Part shown: piece by piece, positions 1 through 7,394 of the stretch
How positions within the stretch are numbered: the first letter of the stretch is position 1
How the letters are laid out: every line of letters starts with the position of its first letter
Position numbers and translations under genes: made by a program
DNA from: an uncultured Muribaculaceae bacterium
Lineage (GTDB): Bacteria; Bacteroidota; Bacteroidia; Bacteroidales; Muribaculaceae
Direction of reading: 5' to 3'
Length of the DNA stretch: 28,928 nucleotides
Assembly (NCBI GenBank): GCA_910584665.1
Contig: CAJUBL010000042.1
Coordinates: 1 to 28,928 of the forward strand
Notes under the pieces: model-generated
The model's input: only the letters and a program-made list of their open reading frames with translations
Told to the model about the DNA's origin: nothing
Database searches by the model: none

Positions 1-50
1 CGACCCCGAGATTACAAATCACGTGCTCTGGCCAACTGAGCTAAAGAGGC
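1..50 (-). tRNA. tRNA-Thr (anticodon UGU), 5' part only
   Basis: Read on the minus strand from 50 down to 1, the sequence has a 7-nt acceptor strand (GCCTCTT), then a D arm (GCTC/GAGC stem around AGTTGGCCA), then an anticodon arm with loop TTTGTAA, giving anticodon TGT and hence threonine. The anticodon stem (CGTGA/TCTCG) has one T-T mismatch at its middle pair. The T arm and the acceptor 3' strand lie left of the window, so the gene is cut by the window edge and not truncated in the genome. A well-formed Bacteroidota promoter lies upstream on the same strand. Confidence 0.9.
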
Positions 51-105
51 ATTATCAATTTTCTCTCACAATATGTTTCCGGAAGTTTCCGTCTCAATTG
101 CGGTG

Positions 106-137
106 CAAAGTTACGAACAATTTTTATATCTCCAAAA
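106..137 (-). promoter_or_regulatory. Promoter of tRNA-Thr
   Basis: On the minus strand TTTTG (133-137) is followed after 19 bp by TAACTTTG (106-113). This matches the Bacteroidota primary sigma factor pattern, TTTG-type -33 box and TAnnTTTG -7 box at 19-21 bp. It points at the tRNA 5' end about 55 nt downstream. Confidence 0.75.
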
Positions 138-339
138 TTTTCAGCACTTATTTTCCGACTTTTTTGCATCACATTTACCATCGCTCTAATTTTCAGCATC
201 ATCCATAACCCATTTACATTTCCGGTCAACAACGCACATGCCCAATGTCCGGATCCCGTCCTGACTATACATACCTCAGACAAGCAGCACCACGCCAGGT
301 TCAGACATAGTTTTCCTAAATAAAATTCATACTGCCGAT

Positions 340-361
340 GTGAAAATATCGTGATTTTCAC
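340..361. promoter_or_regulatory. Perfect 8-bp inverted repeat, candidate operator
   Basis: GTGAAAAT (340-347) and ATTTTCAC (354-361) are perfect inverted repeats separated by ATCGTG. The dyad ends 1 bp before the TACCTTTG -7 box, so it covers the spacer and the place where a -33 box should be. A dimeric regulator bound here would block or replace -33 contacts. The repeat is seen directly; its role as an operator is inferred. Confidence 0.5.
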
Positions 362-362
362 T

Positions 363-370
363 TACCTTTG
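363..370 (+). promoter_or_regulatory. -7 promoter box for aminopeptidase P gene
   Basis: TACCTTTG matches TAnnTTTG and lies 23 bp before the ATG at 394, giving a short leader. No TTTG-type -33 box is found 19-21 bp upstream; that position is taken by the dyad at 340-361. Confidence 0.6.
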
Positions 371-393
371 CCGATATTAAACCCCACATCATC

Positions 394-2178
394 ATGAACA
401 ACCCACCCAACCGACGCATCAACGCCCTGAGAGGCCTCATGTCACAGCACGGAATCGCCGCAACAATAATACCGCAGACAGACCCGCACCAGAGCGAATA
501 CCTCGCATCACACTGGCAGGCCCGCCGATGGTTCTCCGGATTCACCGGATCTGCCGGGACTCTTGTGATCACCATGACCGACGCACTGCTATGGGTAGAC
601 TCCAGATACTTCCTGCAGGCTGCACGACAGATCGAAGGATCGGAAATCAGAATGATGAAGACAGCCATACCAGGATACCCCACCATCAACGAATACCTTG
701 CATCGAACCTGCATCGGGGCGACACCGTCGGCATAGACGGATTCCTGTTCTCCGCCCGAGAATATGACAGCATGAAAAAATCCCTGAAATCAGCCGGAAT
801 AAAAATCAATCCGTCATTCGATCCCGTCCGACCGCTATGGACAGACCGTCCGGATCTGCCTTCATGCCACGTGATAATACACAGCACTGAATATGCCGGA
901 CAAAGTGCCGACAGCAAACTCGAGCAGTTACGCCACACCATGGCCGCGAACAACGCCGACGCGATGCTGCTGTCCGCTCTCGACGAGATAGCCTGGACTC
1001 TGAACATACGCTCCCGCGACGTCAGATGCAACCCCGTCGCAACCTCCTATCTTTATATCACCCAAAACGGAGGAGTACTATTCATAAACCCCGACAAAAT
1101 CACACCCGAAACCGACGGATATCTCAGAAAGGCAAACATCGAGATACATCCATACGACTCCCTTATACAATATCTATCACAGTCAACCCAACCGGTGATT
1201 GCCGTCGATCCGGCCACAACGTCAGCCCGCGTACTCGACATCTTAGGCGAACGCGCCATGCCTATCACATCGCCGGTCCAGTTAGCAAAAGCCATCAAGA
1301 ACTCCATCCAGATACAGGGAATACGACAAGCCATGATGCGTGACGGATTAGCTCTCGTCAGGAGTTTTATTGAAATCGAGCAACGCATTATGCAAAATGA
1401 CACTGTGACAGAGATCACCGTTGCCGACATTCTTCACAAACACCGCTCCAGACAGGAGCTCTACTTCGATGACAGTTTCGACACCATCGCCGGATACGGT
1501 CCCCATGGCGCCATCGTACACTACTCGGCCACACCCGAAACCGACGCCCGCATATCTACCGACAACCTGCTGCTCGTAGACTCGGGCGGACAATATCTCG
1601 ACGGAACCACCGACATTACACGGACCATGATATTCGGACTTCCTTCTGACCGTCAACGTCGCGACTTCACACTCGTACTCAAAGGAAACATCGATATGGC
1701 CATGGCCATATTCCCCGCCGGAACACGAGGCACACAGCTCGACGCACTGGCACATATGCCGCTATGGAAAAACGGACTCAACTACCTTCACGGAACCGGA
1801 CATGGCGTAGGACACTTCCTGAATGTCCACGAAGGCCCACACGCAATACGCACAAACGACATCCCTACTCCGCTGCATGCCGGAATGCTCGTCACCGACG
1901 AACCCGGCCTGTATCTCGAAGGAGAGTATGGCATACGCTGCGAGAACACCCTGCTCGTCATTCCGGCTATGAAATCGGAAATGGGCGAATTCCTTGCCTT
2001 CGAGCCAGTCACTCTCTTCCCCTTCGACATTAAACTGATTGACACCTCACTCCTCGACGACAACGAGCTGAAATGGCTCAACAGCTACCACGAGCGCGTA
2101 TACCAGACCCTCGCACCACACCTCAACGCAGACGAGAAAGCATGGCTGGAAAACGCAACAAGACCCTTAAGACACTAA
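394..2178 (+). CDS. Aminopeptidase P family metallopeptidase (Xaa-Pro aminopeptidase, M24B)
   Basis: A 594-residue cytosolic peptidase expected to remove an N-terminal residue that precedes proline. There is no signal peptide. The length fits the three-domain form like eukaryotic XPNPEP1: two creatinase-type N-terminal domains (about 1-300), a pita-bread M24 catalytic domain (about 310-530) and a short C-terminal extension. The five expected metal ligands are visible: Asp396 (LLVDSGG), Asp407 (GTTDITRT, 11 residues on), His470 (HGTGHGVG), Glu503 (TDEPGLY) and Glu517 (RCENTLL). Spacings match the family, and His479 (NVHEGP) is the conserved catalytic-site histidine. The ATG at 394 follows a TAnnTTTG box by a short leader. 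The next gene starts 29 bp after the stop on the same strand, so they may be co-transcribed. Confidence 0.93.
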   Translation: MNNPPNRRINALRGLMSQHGIAATIIPQTDPHQSEYLASHWQARRWFSGFTGSAGTLVITMTDALLWVDSRYFLQAARQIEGSEIRMMKTAIPGYPTINEYLASNLHRGDTVGIDGFLFSAREYDSMKKSLKSAGIKINPSFDPVRPLWTDRPDLPSCHVIIHSTEYAGQSADSKLEQLRHTMAANNADAMLLSALDEIAWTLNIRSRDVRCNPVATSYLYITQNGGVLFINPDKITPETDGYLRKANIEIHPYDSLIQYLSQSTQPVIAVDPATTSARVLDILGERAMPITSPVQLAKAIKNSIQIQGIRQAMMRDGLALVRSFIEIEQRIMQNDTVTEITVADILHKHRSRQELYFDDSFDTIAGYGPHGAIVHYSATPETDARISTDNLLLVDSGGQYLDGTTDITRTMIFGLPSDRQRRDFTLVLKGNIDMAMAIFPAGTRGTQLDALAHMPLWKNGLNYLHGTGHGVGHFLNVHEGPHAIRTNDIPTPLHAGMLVTDEPGLYLEGEYGIRCENTLLVIPAMKSEMGEFLAFEPVTLFPFDIKLIDTSLLDDNELKWLNSYHERVYQTLAPHLNADEKAWLENATRPLRH

Positions 2179-2207
2179 TCAAATAACCATACCCGACTAA
2201 GTAAAAA

Positions 2208-2747
2208 ATGGCACTGATAATACCACTGCGAGGATTCACACCCAGAATAGGCCAGAACTGCTTTCTTGCCCCCAACGCCACCATCGTAGGCGACGTTTCG
2301 ATCGGAGACGGATGCAGTATATGGTTCAACACCGTATTACGCGGCGACGTAAACACCATCACAATCGGAGACCGCGTAAACATTCAGGATGGCAGCATCC
2401 TGCACACCCTCTACCAGAAATCCACAATAGAGATCGGCAACGATGTCTCAATAGGGCACAACGTAACCATACACGGTGCAAAAATACACGACCTTGCACT
2501 CATAGGCATGGGAGCCGTCGTGATGGATGATGCAGTCGTAGGCGAAGGAGCCCTCGTCGCCGCAGGCTCGGTAGTGCTCGCACGAACCGTAATAGGACCG
2601 CACGAACTGTGGGGAGGCGCCCCAGCCAGATTCATCAAAATGGTCGAACCGGAGAAAGCCCGTGAGATGAACCAGAAGATAGCCCGCAACTACCTGATGT
2701 ACTCCAAATGGTACGACGAGCCAGACGCTACCCCCACCGAGCTATAA
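2208..2747 (+). CDS. Gamma carbonic anhydrase family protein (left-handed beta-helix)
   Basis: A 179-residue protein built of hexapeptide repeats ([LIV]-G-x-x-x-x), clear from about residue 20 to 125, which form a left-handed beta-helix trimer. The three zinc-binding histidines of the gamma-carbonic anhydrase family are present as His66 (SILHT), His84 (IGHNV) and His89 (TIHG), with the last pair five residues apart as expected. A C-terminal helix (about 147-170) closes the domain. This is the YrdA/PaaY-like subgroup; many members bind metal, but carbonic anhydrase activity has been shown for only some, so the reaction is uncertain. There is no export signal. It lies 29 bp behind the aminopeptidase gene, and the gene after it is convergent. 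Confidence 0.9.
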   Translation: MALIIPLRGFTPRIGQNCFLAPNATIVGDVSIGDGCSIWFNTVLRGDVNTITIGDRVNIQDGSILHTLYQKSTIEIGNDVSIGHNVTIHGAKIHDLALIGMGAVVMDDAVVGEGALVAAGSVVLARTVIGPHELWGGAPARFIKMVEPEKAREMNQKIARNYLMYSKWYDEPDATPTEL

Positions 2748-2889
2748 GAAACCGTTTGAATCAGACAGCACAACAGCCCGGGCACCAGACACAGAATCGC
2801 AAAACAACAACCATAGACAGACTCCGGGTTTATCACTCAATATTCTTAACTACCCGCTACGGCAACGCCGACGAGCAAGCATACATACC

Positions 2890-5301
2890 TCATATCACTT
2901 CAACCGATTCACCGGGAGCCAGTTCTATTTCACACACCTCGTCATCATATTTTAACGTCGTACGGCCGCCGGAACCGGATGTTACCTTACAGGACGACAC
3001 CTTGCCGTCGCGCCAGTCTATATCGACAATATATCCGCCTCGAGCCCTTAGCCCCCTGACACTTCCTGACGACCAGGCCTCGGGCAACGCCGGCAACAGT
3101 TCCATACAGTCAGGCGTCGATTGCAGCAACATCTCGGCGACACCGGCAGTTCCACCGAAGTTCCCGTCAATCTGAAACGGAGAATGGGCATCAAAGAGAT
3201 TCGGATAAGTACCGCCGCCCCTTCGGGCATCATCCCCCCGGTACCCGTCCGGCGTAACAAATCTGAGCAATCGCCGATACATGCGATAAGCCGACTCTCC
3301 GTCCCCCAGTCTTGCATACAGGTTTATACGCCAGCCCGTACTCCAGCCAGTTGTATCATCACCCTTGATCTCGAGCGTACGACCTGCCGCCCTACAAAGA
3401 TCCGGATCAGTATCAGCCGCAACATGATTACCCGGAAAAACCCCATATAAATGCGACTGATGACGATGTCCGGGATCATCATCAGCCCAGTCATGATACC
3501 ATTCCTGAAGATTACCGTCCGATCCTATCTTATATGAATGCATGCGCTCCAGAATACCGTCGACCGACACAACCATATCAGGATCCTCTCCTAACCTTAA
3601 AGCAGCATCACGCGTATCAATGAGACACTGACGTATCATGGCCAGATCGGCAGTGCACCCATAAAGTGTAGCCCCACGGTAACCGTCATCGGCAATGTAG
3701 ACATTCTCCGGCGAAGTACCGGGCGACGTCAACAGCTCGCCGTCCTTCTCTACAAGCCAGCCCATACAGAACTCAGCCGCACCCTTCATCACCGGATAAT
3801 ACTCCCTGAGGAAATTCTCATCCGACGTGAACAGATAGTGATCATATATGTGTGTCACAAGCCAGGCTCCACCCATCGACCAGTTGGCCCATACAGGATC
3901 ACCATCTCCGCCACCAACCGGATTGGCCATAGCCCAGATGTCTGAATTATGCCCCGCACACCATCCGGGCATACCATAGTAGTTCCGTGCAACCTCACGC
4001 CCGTTATCACTTATATTCTTAATAAACCCTATAAGCGGCATCTCAAGTTCCGACAGATTGGTAATATTCGCCGGCCAGTAATTCTCCTCCAGATTTATAT
4101 TTAATGTATAGTTACTGCTCCATGGCGGCAGCATCCTCTCATTCCACAGCCCCTGCAGATTAGCCGGCACACCGGGAGTACGTGACGACGAAGCAAGAAG
4201 ATAACGACCATACTGGAAATACAGCTCCTCCAGATCAGGATTGCAATGTGCGCTATCGGTATAAAGCTTCAGCTGTACATCGGTCGGCAACTGTGATATC
4301 GATTCATCCGTATCTCCGAGATCCAGAGAGACACGCCCCATCAGTTCATTAAAATCTGAAGTATGGCGTTTATACAGCTCGTCGGCCGACATACTACAGG
4401 CCCTGACCATCAGACGCTCGGCCTCAGACCGATAATCAGCTCCATCCCTTGCCGGATCCCGGTCAAACCCATTAAACGATGTGGCATTGACAACCCTAAG
4501 CATCACCCTGTCAGCACCGGACACATCAATCTTACCGTCAGGCCTGGCTTCAACTGTACCGCCATCCGCCTCGACTCCCACTATCGTCATAAAACAAGTG
4601 CCACGCCCCTCGTCATACCTGAAACTGTTTTCAGAATCTCCCGTATAACCCGGCATACTGTCGTATGCCACCCGTCCGCGACTCACAATCCTGTTCCCCT
4701 CGGCAGTAACCTCGTGCGGCAGCTGGCTTTCAAGAGATACCGTCATCACAAGCCCGCCAGGATAACATGACGATACCTCCATTACAATAACCGAGTCCGG
4801 CGCAGACGCAAAATATCGTTTTTTCACCTCGTAGCCGTCAAGTGTGAATGAAGTGGATGCCACAGCATCCATAATATCAAGCTTACGGACATAATCTGCG
4901 ACAGTTCCTGCTCCGTCATACTCCACAAGCAATGTCCCCAGCGGCTGGTAATTATTGGTATAATCGCCTTGCAGCCCCCGCTGCAGCCTGTCTGCCTCAC
5001 GATAATCATCCCGCTCAAGAGCAGCCCTTACAGCCGCCAATGTCTCATGCGCTCCATCAGGTGCACTGTTATCAGCCGGCTCTCCGGTCCATAGAGTTAT
5101 ATCATTGAGTGTCAGCCTGTCATTATCGACAGCACCGTACACCATCGCACCTATACGACCGTTACCTATAGGCAGTGCCTCTTCAAAATACTCAGCCGGA
5201 GAATCATATCTCAGAACCATCTCCCGATCCTGTACATCACGGGAACACCCTGCACAGATAGCAGCCAGCACAATGGCCGCACCCCTAACCGATTCTTTCA
5301 T
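2890..5301 (-). CDS. Glycoside hydrolase family 95 lipoprotein, probable alpha-L-fucosidase
   Basis: An 803-residue enzyme that probably hydrolyses alpha-1,2-linked L-fucose from host or plant glycans. GH95 also contains alpha-L-galactosidases, so the exact sugar is not certain. The N-terminus has a lipoprotein signal with Cys19 after AICAG, implying anchoring in the periplasm or on the surface. The GH95 N-terminal domain is recognised by EALPIGNGRIGAMVYG and the LNDITLWTGEP motif (about 42-75). Catalytic-site residues known from the Bifidobacterium enzyme are matched: Asn401 and Asn403 (NINLEENYW), general acid Glu532 (TSPEN) and Asp712 (FQIDGNFGG). It stands alone, with no SusC/SusD pair beside it in this window. 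A good promoter (5327-5357) lies 25 bp upstream. No clear terminator is visible between it and the convergent gene ending at 2747. Confidence 0.92.
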   Translation of the reverse strand: MKESVRGAAIVLAAICAGCSRDVQDREMVLRYDSPAEYFEEALPIGNGRIGAMVYGAVDNDRLTLNDITLWTGEPADNSAPDGAHETLAAVRAALERDDYREADRLQRGLQGDYTNNYQPLGTLLVEYDGAGTVADYVRKLDIMDAVASTSFTLDGYEVKKRYFASAPDSVIVMEVSSCYPGGLVMTVSLESQLPHEVTAEGNRIVSRGRVAYDSMPGYTGDSENSFRYDEGRGTCFMTIVGVEADGGTVEARPDGKIDVSGADRVMLRVVNATSFNGFDRDPARDGADYRSEAERLMVRACSMSADELYKRHTSDFNELMGRVSLDLGDTDESISQLPTDVQLKLYTDSAHCNPDLEELYFQYGRYLLASSSRTPGVPANLQGLWNERMLPPWSSNYTLNINLEENYWPANITNLSELEMPLIGFIKNISDNGREVARNYYGMPGWCAGHNSDIWAMANPVGGGDGDPVWANWSMGGAWLVTHIYDHYLFTSDENFLREYYPVMKGAAEFCMGWLVEKDGELLTSPGTSPENVYIADDGYRGATLYGCTADLAMIRQCLIDTRDAALRLGEDPDMVVSVDGILERMHSYKIGSDGNLQEWYHDWADDDPGHRHQSHLYGVFPGNHVAADTDPDLCRAAGRTLEIKGDDTTGWSTGWRINLYARLGDGESAYRMYRRLLRFVTPDGYRGDDARRGGGTYPNLFDAHSPFQIDGNFGGTAGVAEMLLQSTPDCMELLPALPEAWSSGSVRGLRARGGYIVDIDWRDGKVSSCKVTSGSGGRTTLKYDDEVCEIELAPGESVEVI

Positions 5302-5326
5302 ATCTGGAATGTTATTGTTCAGGACA

Positions 5327-5357
5327 CAAAAATAATAAATTCATTACCGACATCAAA
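5327..5357 (-). promoter_or_regulatory. Promoter of the GH95 gene
   Basis: On the minus strand TTTG (5354-5357, within an A/T run) is followed after 19 bp by TATTTTTG (5327-5334), a full match to the Bacteroidota promoter pattern. It predicts a leader of about 20 nt. Its -33 box lies only 4 bp from the -33 box of the opposing rplM promoter. Confidence 0.7.
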
Positions 5358-5361
5358 AAAG

Positions 5362-5393
5362 TTTGGTCAGTAAAATGAAAATCATTACCTTTG
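5362..5393 (+). promoter_or_regulatory. Promoter of rplM-rpsI operon
   Basis: TTTG (5362-5365) and TACCTTTG (5386-5393) are separated by 20 bp, the textbook Bacteroidota promoter. Transcription would start near 5398-5400 and leave a leader of about 107 nt before the GTG of rplM. Confidence 0.85.
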
Positions 5394-5399
5394 CAGGCC

Positions 5400-5506
5400 G
5401 ATTATATCCAAGGTATATCAACGGTTCACGACACAGCGTGGTGCTTTTGGCCGAGCACTGCGCAGTATTGTAACCATTTAACTAATTATTAATTAAACTT
5501 TTAGAC
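5400..5506 (+). promoter_or_regulatory. Structured leader of rplM, candidate ribosomal-protein autoregulatory element
   Basis: The roughly 107-nt leader contains a 10-bp hairpin: GCGTGGTGCT (5436-5445) pairs with AGCACTGCGC (5454-5463) around loop TTTGGCCG. Two of the pairs are G-U. It is followed by an A/T-rich stretch up to the GTG. L13 represses its own operon in other bacteria, and a stable hairpin in a long leader is the usual form of such a site, but binding by L13 here is inference. There is no U tract, so it is not an intrinsic terminator. Confidence 0.5.
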
Positions 5507-5986
5507 GTGGATACTCTAAGTTACAAAACCATCACCCCCAACGCTCAGAGCGTAGAGAAAGAATGGGTGCTCATCGACGCTACAGGTCAACATCTCGGCC
5601 GCCTTTGTTCTAAGGTTGCCAAGATCCTGCGCGGCAAACACAAGCCCACCTATTCTCCTTTCGTAGAGTGTGGCGACAATGTCATCATCATCAACGCAGA
5701 CAAGGTCGTGCTCACCGGCAAAAAAATGACCGACCACACCTATCTCAGCTACACCGGATATCCCGGCGGTCAGCGCGTGGCAACTCCCGAGACACTGATG
5801 AAAAAATCTTTCAACAAGCACATCAAGCCCGGTATGCACCCCCTTTACATCCATGTCCTCAAAGGCATGCTCCCCAAGAACCGTCTTGGCCGACGCATCA
5901 TTGAGAACATGCACGTATACAACGGTCCCAGCCACCCGCACGAGGCTCAGAACCCCAAAGTAATCGACATCAATAATTTTAAATAA
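5507..5986 (+). CDS. rplM: 50S ribosomal protein L13 (uL13)
   Basis: A 159-residue large-subunit protein that binds 23S rRNA early in assembly. The start is a GTG at 5507 giving MDTLSYKT, the N-terminus typical of Bacteroidales L13; no ATG exists at a suitable place. The signatures DATGQHLGRLCSKVAKILRG and the region around GGQRVATPETLM and HVLKGMLPKNRLGR are those of L13. It is slightly longer than the E. coli protein (142), as usual in this phylum. It forms an operon with rpsI, which starts 12 bp after its stop. Confidence 0.98.
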   Translation: MDTLSYKTITPNAQSVEKEWVLIDATGQHLGRLCSKVAKILRGKHKPTYSPFVECGDNVIIINADKVVLTGKKMTDHTYLSYTGYPGGQRVATPETLMKKSFNKHIKPGMHPLYIHVLKGMLPKNRLGRRIIENMHVYNGPSHPHEAQNPKVIDINNFK

Positions 5987-5998
5987 ACCTCTTGAACA

Positions 5999-6385
5999 AT
6001 GGAAACAGTTAATGCAGTAGGCCGCCGTAAAGCCGCCATCGCACGCGTGATTGTAAAGGAAGGCAACGGAGCCATCACAATCAACAAGCGCCCGATTGAG
6101 GTTTATTTCCCCTCGTCGATTCTACAATACATCGTCAAGCAGCCGCTCACCACGCTCGAGACTCTCGAGAAGTATGACATCCAGGCCAATCTCGACGGCG
6201 GCGGATACAAAGGACAGGCCGAAGCTCTACGGCTCGCTATAGCCCGAGCCCTCGTCAAGATCAACCCCGATGACAAGGCCGCACTCCGCGCGCAGGGCTT
6301 CATGACACGCGACCCGCGCTCTGTCGAGCGTAAAAAACCGGGTCAGCCCAAGGCTCGTAAACGCTTCCAGTTCTCTAAGCGTTAA
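5999..6385 (+). CDS. rpsI: 30S ribosomal protein S9 (uS9)
   Basis: A 128-residue small-subunit protein of the 30S head whose basic C-terminal tail reaches the P-site tRNA. NAVGRRKAAIARV at the N-terminus, GGGYKGQAEALRLAIARAL in the middle and the terminal KKPGQPKARKRFQFSKR are diagnostic; the ending SKR is the conserved tail. It follows rplM by 12 bp, the conserved rplM-rpsI pair. No terminator or promoter is seen before rpsB, 143 bp on, so one transcript may continue through rpsB-tsf. Confidence 0.98.
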   Translation: METVNAVGRRKAAIARVIVKEGNGAITINKRPIEVYFPSSILQYIVKQPLTTLETLEKYDIQANLDGGGYKGQAEALRLAIARALVKINPDDKAALRAQGFMTRDPRSVERKKPGQPKARKRFQFSKR

Positions 6386-6410
6386 TCCGGCAATTCATCC
6401 TCTCCTCCAC

Positions 6411-6491
6411 GACCTGAGGGCGTGAGCCCCGAGGCCGACAGTGTTTAGTATCTAAATCCCGGCGATGGAATACGTTCCCTACCTCGGGATT
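6411..6491 (+). promoter_or_regulatory. Two hairpins upstream of rpsB, candidate S2 autoregulatory leader
   Basis: Hairpin 1 (6413-6434) has GGGC/GCCC closing a GTGA loop of GNRA type, with an outer CCT/AGG stem across a small internal loop. Hairpin 2 (6455-6491) has AATCCCG pairing with CGGGATT, an asymmetric internal loop, and an inner GGAA/TTCC stem with loop TACG. Neither is followed by a T run and no TAnnTTTG box is seen in this 143-bp gap. S2 controls its own operon in other bacteria, which makes this a reasonable place for such an element. The pairing is seen; S2 binding is inferred. Confidence 0.4.
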
Positions 6492-6528
6492 GTAACACAG
6501 AACAGAACGTAAACAACATCTAAAAAAA

Positions 6529-7335
6529 ATGTCAACACCTAATTTTGACCAACTACTCGAGGCAGGTTGCCACTTCGGTCACCTCAAACGTAAATGGAAT
6601 CCTGCCATGGCTCCTTATATCTTCATGGAGCGTAACGGTATCCACATCATTGATCTTTACAAGACTGCAGCAAAACTTGATGAAGCCGCAGCCGCACTGA
6701 AGAACATAGCCAAAGGCGGCAAGAAAGTTCTCTTCGTCGCCACAAAAAAACAGGCCAAACAAGTTGTCGCAGACAAAGCACAGAGCATAGGCATGCCCTA
6801 CGTTATCGAGCGCTGGCCCGGCGGCATGCTTACAAACTTCCCGACCATCCGCAAAGCCGTCAAAAAGATGGCCACCATCGACAAGATGACAAAGGATGGC
6901 ACTTTCGACAACCTCTCTAAACGCGAGAAACTCCAGATCAGCCGTCAGCGTGCTAAACTCGAAAAGACACTCGGATCTATAGCAGACCTCAACCGTCTTC
7001 CCTCCGCACTCTTTGTAGTTGACGTTCTCAAGGAGCATATCGCAGTTGCCGAGGCTAACCGTCTGGGTATACCCGTGTTTGCTATCGTCGACACAAACTC
7101 CAACCCCAACGACGTTGACTTCGTGATACCCGCCAACGACGATGCTTCAAAGTCCATCGAGATAATTCTCGATACCATCTGCAGCGCCATGGCCGAGGGG
7201 CTTGAAGAGCGCAAAGCCGAGAAAGTCGACACCGAAGCCGCCGGCGAGGGTGACGCAGCTCCCAAACGCGAACGTCGCCGCGTAAACCGCAAAGCCGAAG
7301 CCGCCGAAGCTCCGGCAGAAATTCCGGCAGAGTGA
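6529..7335 (+). CDS. rpsB: 30S ribosomal protein S2 (uS2)
   Basis: A 268-residue protein of the 30S subunit that binds late near S1 and the mRNA exit. LEAGCHFGHLKRKWNPAM near the start and the central block YVIERWPGGMLTNF are characteristic of S2. The globular domain ends near residue 225. The last 40 or so residues are an Ala/Glu/Lys/Arg-rich low-complexity tail, longer than in E. coli (241 in all), which is common in Bacteroidota. The ATG follows eight A residues and there is no Shine-Dalgarno motif. It is followed after 59 bp by tsf, the conserved rpsB-tsf order. Confidence 0.97.
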   Translation: MSTPNFDQLLEAGCHFGHLKRKWNPAMAPYIFMERNGIHIIDLYKTAAKLDEAAAALKNIAKGGKKVLFVATKKQAKQVVADKAQSIGMPYVIERWPGGMLTNFPTIRKAVKKMATIDKMTKDGTFDNLSKREKLQISRQRAKLEKTLGSIADLNRLPSALFVVDVLKEHIAVAEANRLGIPVFAIVDTNSNPNDVDFVIPANDDASKSIEIILDTICSAMAEGLEERKAEKVDTEAAGEGDAAPKRERRRVNRKAEAAEAPAEIPAE

Positions 7336-7394
7336 TCACGGAGCGCACTCTCTCCTACCATTCTTTCTACTAACAACTATAACTACCTATTATT

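Larger units (their letters stand above)
51..393. other. Intergenic region between divergent tRNA-Thr and aminopeptidase P gene
   Basis: About 340 bp without a supported gene. It holds the tRNA promoter (106-137, minus strand), a perfect 22-bp dyad (340-361) and a TAnnTTTG box (363-370) facing the aminopeptidase gene. The open reading frames across it have no recognisable family and overlap these signals. The stretch 140-335 shows nothing I can name. Confidence 0.6.

Noticed and set aside
41..361. Minus-strand 106-codon frame between tRNA-Thr and the aminopeptidase gene
   Set aside because: It overlaps the tRNA promoter and the dyad, starts within the opposite promoter region and shows no protein-like pattern.
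2748..2889. Terminator between the convergent carbonic-anhydrase-like and GH95 genes
   Set aside because: No stem of more than a few pairs followed by a T run is visible on either strand.
4363..4770. Long plus-strand frame within the GH95 gene
   Set aside because: It is a shadow of a well-identified gene on the other strand; the same holds for the other long antisense frames in rpsB, tsf, purC, phoH, rpoA and secY.
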